From positions 496,001-560,000 of the forward strand of contig NZ_FTOH01000001.1 of assembly GCF_900156675.1 (NCBI RefSeq): 64,000 nucleotides of DNA, read 5' to 3'. Origin of the DNA: Thalassolituus maritimus. Its GTDB lineage: Bacteria > Pseudomonadota > Gammaproteobacteria > Pseudomonadales > Oceanobacteraceae. Within the stretch, counting starts at the first letter, position 1. Each line of letters starts with the position of its first letter. Below the pieces are notes generated by a model. It worked only from the letters and a program-made list of their open reading frames with translations, had not been told where the DNA came from and did no database searches. Positions 35,727 to 43,370 of the stretch are shown here, piece after piece. A program made the position numbers and the translations under genes.

Positions 35727-35762
35727 CACTGATAAAGGACCGTCGCCAACCCTTTATCAGTG
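35727..35762. terminator. 12-bp inverted repeat at convergent gene ends
   Basis: CACTGATAAAGG pairs perfectly with CCTTTATCAGTG across a 12-nt loop. The right arm overlaps the stop codon of the minus-strand AraC gene. No long T-run follows on either strand, so it may be an inefficient terminator or a 3'-end stabilising hairpin for both genes. Confidence 0.5.
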
Positions 35763-36800
35763 GACGAGTGCGACTTTCTGGCGGAATCTCTGTCGATATT
35801 GAGCCGGTGACATATTCATCTCTTTGATGAATATCCGGTCCAGAGTTCTGCGTCCTGAGAGACCGATATTGAGAGCAATCTGCTCAATTGGATCTTCCGA
35901 GTCGGTCAGCATCTTCTTCGCCATTTCCAGGCGAACCTGAGTAACGATCTGTTTCAGCGAGGTATCCTCGCGGTGCAGGTGTCGGTTCAGAGTCCGGGCG
36001 CTGATATGAAAGTATCCCGCTACTTCCTGTTGGTTGGCGTTCAGACGAACCTTCTCTTGCAACAGGGCTTTGCGAATGCGGTCAGCCAGGGAGCCGGACC
36101 GGGCCAGTTTACGGTATTGCTCTTCGACTTCCCGTTTCATCATATTAAGGATGTGCGGGTTGGTGTTATGTAGCCCCTCATCCAGTGCCCCTGCAGAAAG
36201 CAGGATAGCGCACTCTCCGGAGTTGTAATTCAGCTTCGCATTCCATAACTGCGCCTGAGCCTGCTGATATTGGGTTGCAGGATAGGGCAGGTTAATGCCA
36301 AGCAAATTCAGTCGATTACCGCACAGTTGACGCATCCAGTTGAGCAGAACACTGAGCATCAGCTCAGAGCGGTGGCGCTGATCAGACATGTACGCAGATT
36401 CGCCGACAGGCAGCTTCACCTTGATGGTGCCCTCGCGGGTACGCGTCACATTAATTTCGAGGAGATCGCTCAGCAGGGGAGCAAACTTCTCCATATAGTA
36501 GAGTGCTTCGCGCAGAGTATTGCTGCATAGAAACAGATTCTGTAACTGACAACTGCTCTGAGTATTAAACTTGTGCGGCGGGTGAACACACAGCGCTTCA
36601 TTGCCTGACTGACGGATCAGTTTTGCAATGACATGGTCTGCATCTTCAACCGGAATCCGGCAATCATTATCTTTGAGCTGTTTAACGACGCGCTGTATAT
36701 CAGCATCCTGCTCGGCCAGCTGATCAATCGACCGGATACCTGAGTTCTCGATCACCGGGCGGATTAACGCTGCTGAGACGTAACCTTTATCCATGTTCAT
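35757..36800 (-). CDS. AraC-family regulator (AraC-binding-like N-terminus)
   Basis: About 347 residues from ATG 36800 (a second ATG is two codons on); the frame is open 34 codons further upstream to a TTG. The N-terminal domain resembles the PF12625-type arabinose-binding-like domain; the C-terminal double helix-turn-helix contains FHISARTLNRHLHREDTSLK and IALNIGLSGRRTLDRIF. It sits downstream of an outer-membrane barrel gene on the same strand. A 19-nt palindrome 95 nt upstream may be its operator. Effector unknown. Confidence 0.85.
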   Translation of the reverse strand: MNMDKGYVSAALIRPVIENSGIRSIDQLAEQDADIQRVVKQLKDNDCRIPVEDADHVIAKLIRQSGNEALCVHPPHKFNTQSSCQLQNLFLCSNTLREALYYMEKFAPLLSDLLEINVTRTREGTIKVKLPVGESAYMSDQRHRSELMLSVLLNWMRQLCGNRLNLLGINLPYPATQYQQAQAQLWNAKLNYNSGECAILLSAGALDEGLHNTNPHILNMMKREVEEQYRKLARSGSLADRIRKALLQEKVRLNANQQEVAGYFHISARTLNRHLHREDTSLKQIVTQVRLEMAKKMLTDSEDPIEQIALNIGLSGRRTLDRIFIKEMNMSPAQYRQRFRQKVALVH

Positions 36801-36894
36801 ACGCTGGTAACTATTATTGGGATTGTTGTTATTCAACGTCTGCTTTGCCGGACTTTCCTGGTCCCACAGCAGACAACCGTTGCATGGTATACCG

Positions 36895-36913
36895 GGTGAC
36901 AAAAATTGTCACC
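36895..36913. promoter_or_regulatory. Perfect palindrome upstream of AraC gene
   Basis: GGTGACAAAAATTGTCACC has perfect 8-bp arms around AAA. It is a candidate operator for autoregulation or for another repressor. Confidence 0.4.
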
Positions 36914-36976
36914 TGTTACCTCGAGTAGCACTTTGTAGGCAGCGAGGTACAAACCGGCCTATACGACATCAAATGA

Positions 36977-36998
36977 AACCCTTAGTTCCCTAAGGGTT
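36977..36998 (-). terminator. Hairpin after the outer-membrane barrel gene
   Basis: AACCCTTAG-TTCC-CTAAGGGTT, 9-bp perfect arms, about 38 nt after the barrel stop on the minus strand, followed by TCATTT. A weak terminator or an operator. Confidence 0.45.
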
Positions 36999-37035
36999 AT
37001 CAATTGTTTGTAGACAAGTTACGCCAATCTATTGA

Positions 37036-37734
37036 TCAGAATTCGTACTGTAGACCGAGGCTGTATAGAAAGAAGCTGGTAGGCTCAATATAAAAGCTGT
37101 CGAGAGAGGTGGACTCAATCTCTGCGCGAACATTCAGACCCGCCCAGGGATTCCACAGGAGGCCGGCACCGGTGATGAGTTCTACGCCGGATGTTTCATT
37201 CTTACCAGCATCTTGCTTAAGGCCATACGTGCCGTCACCATAGTATGTGATGCGGGTTTTCTCGACATCAGCCATCCATGCACTGGCGCCGCCTTTGATA
37301 AAGAAGTCCAGTGTTTGGGTGTACTCAAAGTTGTAGCGCAGGTTCACCAGGATACTGCGCGCCTGGTAGCTTTCGGGGCCAGTGTAAATAGTTTCACCCG
37401 GAATGCCGTTGTCGTTACTGTTGCGGTCGGTATCTCCCTGACTGGCGCCGCTCAGCAGTGGGGCGATTGTCGGATCATCTTCAACGAGAATTGGTGAAGG
37501 GTCTTTATATGACATTTCACCAAAGTCCATCAGGCCGAACTCCAGAGACAGATTCTCTGTAATGTTTGGACCGAAAACGATTTTAGCTGCGAAATCTGTT
37601 TCGTCGATGTCACTGGTCTGGATGTAAGATCCAGTCATCCCCAGAAATCCCCCAAAGCTTTCTGGTTCAGCAGCACTGGCTGTAACACCAGATAATGCCA
37701 GAGTGAGCGCTGTCAGTGTGGCAGAGATACGCAT
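37036..37734 (-). CDS. Outer-membrane beta-barrel protein
   Basis: A 232-residue exported protein. The signal peptide is MRISATLTALTLALSGVTAS, cleaved near ASA-AE. The mature chain shows alternating strands (SILVNLRYNFEYTQTLDFFI; GVELITGAGLLWNPWAGLNV) and ends in YSLGLQYEF, with the terminal phenylalanine typical of barrels inserted by BAM. It is like small eight-stranded OmpA/OmpW-type barrels. A 70-residue polar loop (about 75-115) is unusual for its size. Function unknown; the AraC gene downstream may control it. Confidence 0.75.
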   Translation of the reverse strand: MRISATLTALTLALSGVTASAAEPESFGGFLGMTGSYIQTSDIDETDFAAKIVFGPNITENLSLEFGLMDFGEMSYKDPSPILVEDDPTIAPLLSGASQGDTDRNSNDNGIPGETIYTGPESYQARSILVNLRYNFEYTQTLDFFIKGGASAWMADVEKTRITYYGDGTYGLKQDAGKNETSGVELITGAGLLWNPWAGLNVRAEIESTSLDSFYIEPTSFFLYSLGLQYEF

Positions 37735-37987
37735 GATGTATATCCATTCTTGTTATTGTTGGGCCATCTTCTCACTAAAACTTGTTCAGGTTTCAGCAGT
37801 CGGCAGTACACCGCATAATAACAATGATGTGATTAACTTACAGTCCCCAGAGCGCATTATTTAACCTGTTTTGAAGATTGTCTTCCGAAGTTGGTATTTA
37901 ATAATGAGAAAGTGCATCCGGATGGTTTTCATTTTCGCTATTTCACGATAGGTTGAGGTCATTCATTTTTTTATAACTGATTAAAAT

Positions 37988-38395
37988 ATGACAATTCGAG
38001 ACACTGGCGCAGGGGCCGCGCCGGAAATAAGAGTTGAAAATGATATTGTGGTACATGACCTGAGCGGGATCAGCCACTTAAGTCTCGAGTTAATGCGCAC
38101 TCTTTATAAGCAGCGTGTACATAGAGTAGGTAAGTCACCTAAGTCTGTCGCCATCATCGCTTCGGATGTTCTGACTGTTGATTTCGAAGTTCAGATATAC
38201 GCCTCGAACCCACTGGTGCAAGCCTCGACGCAGGCTGTCGCAGTGATCGGTGATTCTTTTATGTTGCAACATCTGACATCGATGTTTCTTTCCTATCACG
38301 CGCCTTCTTATCCCGTCAGGCTTTTCGGCAATATTGGTGATGCCATGCGGTGGTTGTCTTGTGGAAACGCAGAGAGCGCTGAAGAGGAAGCCTGA
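37988..38395 (+). CDS. Hypothetical protein, possibly STAS/SpoIIAA-like
   Basis: A 135-residue soluble protein without signal peptide. The end VRLFGNIGDAMRWLSC resembles the last helix of small SpoIIAA/STAS-SEC14-like proteins, and the middle has alternating strands and helices (SVAIIASDVLTVDF; AVAVIGDSFMLQHLTSMFLS). No catalytic motif is visible. The ATG has no clear ribosome site. It is separated from its neighbours by 253 nt on the left and by a hairpin on the right. Assignment is weak. Confidence 0.55.
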   Translation: MTIRDTGAGAAPEIRVENDIVVHDLSGISHLSLELMRTLYKQRVHRVGKSPKSVAIIASDVLTVDFEVQIYASNPLVQASTQAVAVIGDSFMLQHLTSMFLSYHAPSYPVRLFGNIGDAMRWLSCGNAESAEEEA

Positions 38396-38415
38396 GCGGC
38401 AGAGGACAGCTAAGC

Positions 38416-38433
38416 GCCCGGCCAAGACCGGGC
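38416..38433. terminator. Hairpin between convergent genes
   Basis: GCCCGG-CCAAGA-CCGGGC between the hypothetical gene and the maoC-like gene. No strong T-run; moderate evidence only. Confidence 0.5.
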
Positions 38434-38446
38434 ACTTAAGTTCGGT

Positions 38447-39322
38447 TTACAGGGCTTTAATGTAGCCTGCAAGGTGAACGTCGTCGTTACGGGTCGCTGC
38501 CACTTCAAAATCAATTTCCTGACCTTTTTTACCTGAGTGCAGCTCTACTTTTGCCGGCAAGAAAATTGGACGTTTAAATTCAACGTAGATTTCTGCGGCA
38601 TCGGACCCCAGCATTTTGTGAACACTTGCAGCGGCGCGTCCTTTGGTCCACATACCGTGTGCGAGGTGGCGTTTGAAGCCGAATGCCTTGGCAGCGATTA
38701 CGCCCCAGTGAATTGGGTTTGGATCACCGGCAACCGGGCCGTACTTCAGACCGAGGTTTGATGGCAGCGTCCAGGTTTCACTTTCACTGTATTCAGGGTT
38801 CTCAGGAAGCAACTGCTCTGCTTCTTTCTTCTCGATACCTTTGCTTGGCAGCAGCGCCAGATAAGTGCTCAGGCCTTCCCAAACAAGCTCCATGCCGATG
38901 CGGATTTCGGTACGAAGGCTGACTTCCAGACCCTTGTGCGTGCGGTTGGAGCCGGCAAAGAACGCACGAACGTCCAGAGCTTCGCCCAATTTGATACCGC
39001 GGTGCTGAGTAATCTTATTGGCTACGTGAACCATACCCATGATGCCCAGAGGGAAGGTACGGTGCAGCATCAGCTCCATGTGTAGCTTGAAAGCAGCAAC
39101 ATGTGGGTAAGTGATTGGCAAAAATTCGCTTTTGGTGTCAAAGCCGCAGATGCTGGCGTAGTCTTTGACATTCTTTTTGCTCGGAACGTGGCCGTAAATG
39201 ACCGCATCCATGTTTGGCAACTCAGGGTTGCGGATGTTTGTGTTGCGCGAAAACGCAGAGCGCACAGTGTGATTTGCGACGCTCGGAAGCTTTTTTAATT
39301 CAATACGGGTAGCGTGATACAT
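38447..39322 (-). CDS. MaoC-family (R)-enoyl hydratase/dehydratase
   Basis: A 291-residue hot-dog-fold protein. ATG 39322 is chosen (AGGAC 9 nt upstream, then MYHATRIELKKLPS); an ATG 11 codons upstream has no site. The hydratase-2 motif is YGPVAGDPNPIHWGVIAAKA, holding the catalytic Asp and His, then KRHLAHGMWTKGRA. The length indicates a double hot-dog protein with a degenerate N-terminal half, as in (R)-specific enoyl-CoA hydratases of fatty-acid or polyhydroxyalkanoate metabolism. Divergent from an AraC gene that probably controls it. Confidence 0.85.
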   Translation of the reverse strand: MYHATRIELKKLPSVANHTVRSAFSRNTNIRNPELPNMDAVIYGHVPSKKNVKDYASICGFDTKSEFLPITYPHVAAFKLHMELMLHRTFPLGIMGMVHVANKITQHRGIKLGEALDVRAFFAGSNRTHKGLEVSLRTEIRIGMELVWEGLSTYLALLPSKGIEKKEAEQLLPENPEYSESETWTLPSNLGLKYGPVAGDPNPIHWGVIAAKAFGFKRHLAHGMWTKGRAAASVHKMLGSDAAEIYVEFKRPIFLPAKVELHSGKKGQEIDFEVAATRNDDVHLAGYIKAL

Positions 39323-39500
39323 AAATAAAGTCCTGAAAAAACTCTTTTCTGACACATATCAAGCCAGATAGTAGGCCGGCCAGAGCAGCTCACCATTGGC
39401 GCAATCACGCGGGTTCTGCGTCAGATCGGTCAATAAGGCTTGCAGACGGCCGAGTATCTGGCAAAATCGCACTCTCTTCTTTTTGGAATATCAAACACTT

Positions 39501-40520
39501 ATGTCTGGTGGAATGGCTGAATTGCGCGACTCCGGCATTATGATCCAACTGGCGCATCATGCGATGCTGAAGATGGGGATCAATGCTGATGACGTCTGGC
39601 AGCGCCTGGGTGTCACACCCGAGGTACTGCAGGACCGCAATCTGCGTACCCCGCATGACGCCCAGATTATTTTCTGGAGCGTGATGGAGGACGTATCCGG
39701 TGACCCGGACATTGGTATTCACCTCGGCGAAAACATGCCTGTCTACAAAGGACAGGTGTTGCAGTACCTCTTTTTGTCGAGTCCAACTTTCGGAGAAGGG
39801 TTGAAACGGGCGTTGAGTTATCAGCGTCTGTTGAGCGATGCTTCTCAGGCGAGTATTGAGATCGATAGCCATCAGGCATCTGTAAAAGTCGAATCAGCGA
39901 GTGACAAAGTGACCGGCCTGCGTCACCTGAATGAATGCATGGTTCTTGGGCTGGTGCGCTTCTTTGAGTATGTGACCGACGAGCAATTCCGCCCGGCAGC
40001 AATTGAATTTACGCACCCTGCGCCAGAGAATTGCGAAGAACACCGCCGTATTTTTGATTGCGATGTGCGTTTCGGGTGCAGCGAGAACCGTATCCGGTTT
40101 GATGATAGCCTGTTGGATCTGCCGTCACTGCATGCCGAACCTGAGTTACTGCAACTGCATGAAAAACTAGCCAGTGAGCACGTTGCCAAGCTGGAGCGTC
40201 AGGACGTCGTCTCGCGCGTGTACAAGGTTTTTGGTGAAGTTCTTGAGACAGGTCAGGTTAACCTTGATGATGTGGCGGGGCGTCTGGACATGAAGCCGCG
40301 CACATTAAGAACGCGTCTGACTGAGGCAGGGACCAACTTTAATCAATTGCTCGCGGACTACCGGTGCAACCTGGCCAAGCGCCTGTTGTCGGGTACCGAT
40401 GAAAGCATTGATGAGATCGTCTACCTCACCGGCTTTTCTGAACCCAGTACCTTCTATCGGGCCTTCAAGCGCTGGACAAATCAGACGCCGGTTGAGTATC
40501 GCAACAGCCGTCGTAGCTGA
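39501..40520 (+). CDS. AraC-family regulator
   Basis: A 339-residue regulator; ATG 39501 is preferred, since the 35 codons open upstream do not look coding. The N-terminal ligand domain of the arabinose-binding-like type spans about 20-210. The DNA-binding domain contains VAGRLDMKPRTLRTRLTEAG and VYLTGFSEPSTFYRAFKRW. It lies head-to-head with the MaoC gene, with a 178-nt shared region, so control of that gene is likely. Effector unknown. Confidence 0.85.
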   Translation: MSGGMAELRDSGIMIQLAHHAMLKMGINADDVWQRLGVTPEVLQDRNLRTPHDAQIIFWSVMEDVSGDPDIGIHLGENMPVYKGQVLQYLFLSSPTFGEGLKRALSYQRLLSDASQASIEIDSHQASVKVESASDKVTGLRHLNECMVLGLVRFFEYVTDEQFRPAAIEFTHPAPENCEEHRRIFDCDVRFGCSENRIRFDDSLLDLPSLHAEPELLQLHEKLASEHVAKLERQDVVSRVYKVFGEVLETGQVNLDDVAGRLDMKPRTLRTRLTEAGTNFNQLLADYRCNLAKRLLSGTDESIDEIVYLTGFSEPSTFYRAFKRWTNQTPVEYRNSRRS

Positions 40521-40651
40521 TTGATCTGCGCCATCCGGGACAGCACACGCCAACTTAATGTAAATATTCGCTGAACAGGCGGTTTCTACTCAAGAAAGCA
40601 GCTCCTTGACCGATATAGAAGTCACACTCATCGGTTACAGCGGAGCTTGCT

Positions 40652-41752
40652 ATGAACATTCCGTCTTTTTCATCATTCTCCAGTGCGGGTTTTCAGAACT
40701 TCGGCAAGAGCCTGGGTAATCTCCAGCGGTCTCCACAGGAGTCCACTCAGTCGCAAGGTGCAGCAAATCGTTCGGCTCAGGCCAATAAACCTGCTGAGGT
40801 GGCGGATACCAAGTCAGTCCAACCTGTTTCTACGCAAAGTCCGGAAGTCACAGCGACCAATATACTTCGCCATGTCTATCAGAGTGTGGAAGGCCTTCGC
40901 GCAGAAGGAGCCTCCGAGGAACGCATTGCTGAACGTCTGGAGGCGGCCCGAGAGGGGATCGCTAAAGGTTATGGTGAAGCGCGTGCAATTCTTGAAGACT
41001 TAGGTCGCCTTGATGAGTCTCTGGCAGCCGATATCGATAAGGGCGAAGCGCTCATTGCCGAAGGGCTGAAGCAGATTGAGGCCGGAGAGAAACCAGATTT
41101 ACTGACACCCAAAGTCCCTGAGCGTGATGACGCTCCGCAAAGCGCAACCCCCACAGGTTTTACTCTTGCTGGCACCAGATCATCACAGAGCCTGTCGCTT
41201 GAGGTCGTGACCCGCGACGGTGACAAGGTGACGGTGAATTTTCGTCAGAAAGAGGGTGGCATCAGCCTGACTACGCCGGGAATGAGCCTTACCGCGAGTG
41301 CATTTTCCAGCCGGTTTGATATGCAGATTGATGGCAATCTGGATGAAGGAGAGCTTAATGCCCTGCAAACCCTGTTCGACGATGTGGGTAAACTGAGCGA
41401 GACTTTTTACGGTGGCGACCTAGGTGCGGCACTCGAAGAGGCCATGCAGCTAGGCTTTGATGGCAATGAACTGGCTTCTATGAGCCTGGAGCTGCGCCAG
41501 CGAAGCTTCTCGAGCGTTTCTCGTGCCTACGGGGAATCTGGTCCGTCGTTACCAACGCAGCGCCTTGAGTCGCAGCAGAACATGATTACCGACTACGTCA
41601 AGAGCTATACCGAAGCCCTGGATCGCGCGAGACCGCTTGCTGAGCCAAAAGATACCTTGCAGAAAATGCTCGAGGCGCTGGCTCCGGACGAATCTCGGCT
41701 GGACGCATTGCGCCAATTTAACGATGGTCTGAGTAAGCTGCTTAATCGTTGA
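40652..41752 (+). CDS. DUF5610 domain protein
   Basis: A 366-residue cytoplasmic protein; GGAG precedes the ATG by 7 nt. Residues 1-60 are low complexity (S/Q/A-rich). A helical DUF5610-like domain follows (about 65-140; VTATNILRHVYQSVEGLRAE). A strand-rich segment (about 180-215; LEVVTRDGDKVTVNFRQKEG) and a helical C-terminus complete it. No signal peptide. Function unknown; the helical domain may be an interaction module. Confidence 0.7.
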   Translation: MNIPSFSSFSSAGFQNFGKSLGNLQRSPQESTQSQGAANRSAQANKPAEVADTKSVQPVSTQSPEVTATNILRHVYQSVEGLRAEGASEERIAERLEAAREGIAKGYGEARAILEDLGRLDESLAADIDKGEALIAEGLKQIEAGEKPDLLTPKVPERDDAPQSATPTGFTLAGTRSSQSLSLEVVTRDGDKVTVNFRQKEGGISLTTPGMSLTASAFSSRFDMQIDGNLDEGELNALQTLFDDVGKLSETFYGGDLGAALEEAMQLGFDGNELASMSLELRQRSFSSVSRAYGESGPSLPTQRLESQQNMITDYVKSYTEALDRARPLAEPKDTLQKMLEALAPDESRLDALRQFNDGLSKLLNR

Positions 41753-41783
41753 TTCTCTTCTAGCCGGATAGAAACCGGCCAAC

Positions 41784-42110
41784 ATGTCGCCAGATAGGAT
41801 TACACGTCTGGCGGCGGTATACTTTCCTACCTGTTTTTATTTCGGTAAACCAACCTTGAGCTACGTTCTTCTTGGTACTTCCGAGTGCCACCTGTGTGAT
41901 CAGGCTGCTGCAATTGTGACTGAGGGCGCAGAGGGCCTTGCGGTGACCGTATACATTGAAGATATTACCGATATTGAAGGTGGCGTAGATCTTTACGGTC
42001 TGCGGATACCGGTCCTTCGTAACGAAATAACGGGCGAAGAACTTAACTGGCCGTTTACGGCACTTGAGGTCCGCGCTTTGTTCAGCGCTTCAGATAAGGA
42101 ATCAAAATGA
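41784..42110 (+). CDS. Glutaredoxin-like (DUF836) protein
   Basis: A small thioredoxin-fold protein with CHLC in LGTSECHLCDQAAAIV and IPVLRN containing the cis-proline. DUF836 proteins are about 75-85 residues, so the true start may be TTG 41859 (83 residues) instead of ATG 41784 (108 residues); neither has a good ribosome site. The stop overlaps the next ATG by 4 nt. Probably a thiol-disulfide oxidoreductase; partner unknown. Confidence 0.75.
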   Translation: MSPDRITRLAAVYFPTCFYFGKPTLSYVLLGTSECHLCDQAAAIVTEGAEGLAVTVYIEDITDIEGGVDLYGLRIPVLRNEITGEELNWPFTALEVRALFSASDKESK

Positions 42111-42820
42111 CCAGAGCATTGTTTTCTGTTTTTGCGGCAGCGGCCTTTTTGACGGGTTGCGCAAGTAACCAATTCTCTCCCAAAGGGGACGCTATTTTTT
42201 ACGCGCTTCAGGCCGATACCATGATGAATACCTGGCGTTATGAATGCGCTGCGGTTAGTGGTCGCGCTAATTACGCCGCGGAAACTGCACGAGCAGACTG
42301 GTGGCAACGCAACGGTGATGCTGTCGAGGCTGCGGACTTCGGTCTCGCTTACAACCTGATTACCGTGACTGATACCCGTCTGGATACGGGAGCCCGGGTC
42401 GCCATGGGGCTCACCTGGGAAGTACAGGAACGCGCCGTGCAGACGGTTCGTAACAAGCTCGACGGCGCTTCCGATAAAGAAGCTCTGTGTGTGAAGATCC
42501 TTGGAGAATATCAGGCAGGCAAGTGGGATATTAAAGGCTCAGAGGATATTCAGCAGGCTCTAGCCAGTCTGGAGGCTACCGCTGCGAGTGAGCAGGGTAC
42601 TTACCGTGAGCGCAAAGGCATAGTTGAAACAGCAACTGGTAAGCGTTACGGACGTTCGCTCTACGTTGTTGAAAAGCTGTCTGACCAGCAAAGTTGCGAC
42701 CGCTCAGGTGTGAGCCTGATTAAAGGAGAGTGGCCTTACGAAATCTATAACGTTGAGTGTGATGATCAGCCTCTGAGTATTGTGCGTTGCGAGTGGGGTC
42801 GTTGCACTTTCGTTGAATAA
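42107..42820 (+). CDS. Hypothetical lipoprotein
   Basis: A 237-residue protein with a lipoprotein signal (FAAAAFLTGCASNQ; Cys18). The mature part is mostly helical with five further cysteines, four of them in the last 45 residues (SDQQSCDRSG, YNVECDDQP, VRCEWGRCTF), which suggests disulfides in the periplasm. No known family recognised. The ATG overlaps the glutaredoxin-like gene by 4 nt, so the pair is translationally coupled; a thiol enzyme beside a cysteine-rich lipoprotein is suggestive. A strong terminator follows. Confidence 0.7.
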   Translation: MTRALFSVFAAAAFLTGCASNQFSPKGDAIFYALQADTMMNTWRYECAAVSGRANYAAETARADWWQRNGDAVEAADFGLAYNLITVTDTRLDTGARVAMGLTWEVQERAVQTVRNKLDGASDKEALCVKILGEYQAGKWDIKGSEDIQQALASLEATAASEQGTYRERKGIVETATGKRYGRSLYVVEKLSDQQSCDRSGVSLIKGEWPYEIYNVECDDQPLSIVRCEWGRCTFVE

Positions 42821-42857
42821 GCTACAGAGAGCTTGAGTTAAAAATATAAATGAAAAT

Positions 42858-42885
42858 AAAAAGGAGGCTATAGCCTCCTTTTTGT
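42858..42885. terminator. Bidirectional terminator
   Basis: The perfect palindrome AAGGAGGCTATAGCCTCCTT (42861-42880) is flanked by A residues on the left and T residues on the right. Serves the lipoprotein operon and the convergent comEA-like gene. Confidence 0.9.
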
Positions 42886-42903
42886 TGCCTGATTTTTCAG
42901 GTT

Positions 42904-43173
42904 TTACTCGAGGCTCAGCAATGGGCGGTTAGATTTCAGAATCGATTCGCCAATCCCTTTGACTTGTGTCAGGTCTTCGACCTTGCTGAACTCGCCATGT
43001 TCGTTGCGGTGAGCAACGATGGCTTCTGCTTTTGTTTTGCCAACACCTTTTAATTCGCTGAGCTCTTCAGCGGAAGCCGTGTTGATATTGACCGGGCCGT
43101 TTGGCTCTTCAGCATGAACTGAAGAGAAGGTCAGGGAGATGGCAAGAGCGAAGAGAGCAATAAATCCTTTCAT
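42904..43173 (-). CDS. ComEA-like helix-hairpin-helix protein
   Basis: An 89-residue exported DNA-binding protein. The signal peptide ends near SSVHAEE. The rest is a double helix-hairpin-helix domain: VNINTASAEELSELKGVGKT and VEDLTQVKGIGESIL. In naturally transformable bacteria ComEA binds incoming DNA in the periplasm, but solitary proteins of this kind are widespread and do not prove competence. AAGGAA precedes the ATG. Transcribed alone. Confidence 0.88.
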   Translation of the reverse strand: MKGFIALFALAISLTFSSVHAEEPNGPVNINTASAEELSELKGVGKTKAEAIVAHRNEHGEFSKVEDLTQVKGIGESILKSNRPLLSLE

Positions 43174-43291
43174 TTTTTAAGTTTCCTTTTGTGATATCCG
43201 AAACCTGCGAACAGGTAAGTAGTTCTCTGAACTCAGAGACTTTCAGACTACCAGTGAGAAAACGGTGAAAGATATAAGAAGAAATTATTAA

Positions 43292-43347
43292 AAAAAGGGC
43301 ACATTTAAGGCCTTTTTATGGGGCTTAAGGCGCCTCGGTAGCGCCTT
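43292..43347 (-). terminator. Putative topA terminator region
   Basis: AAGGCGC/GCGCCTT (43327-43347, 7-bp arms) just after the topA stop, and on the minus strand a second imperfect hairpin AAAAAGGC/GCCCTTTTT ending in a run of seven T near 43292. Together they are likely to end topA transcription. Confidence 0.45.
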
Positions 43348-43370
43348 TGGCCATTGCTGCTGATTATGAC

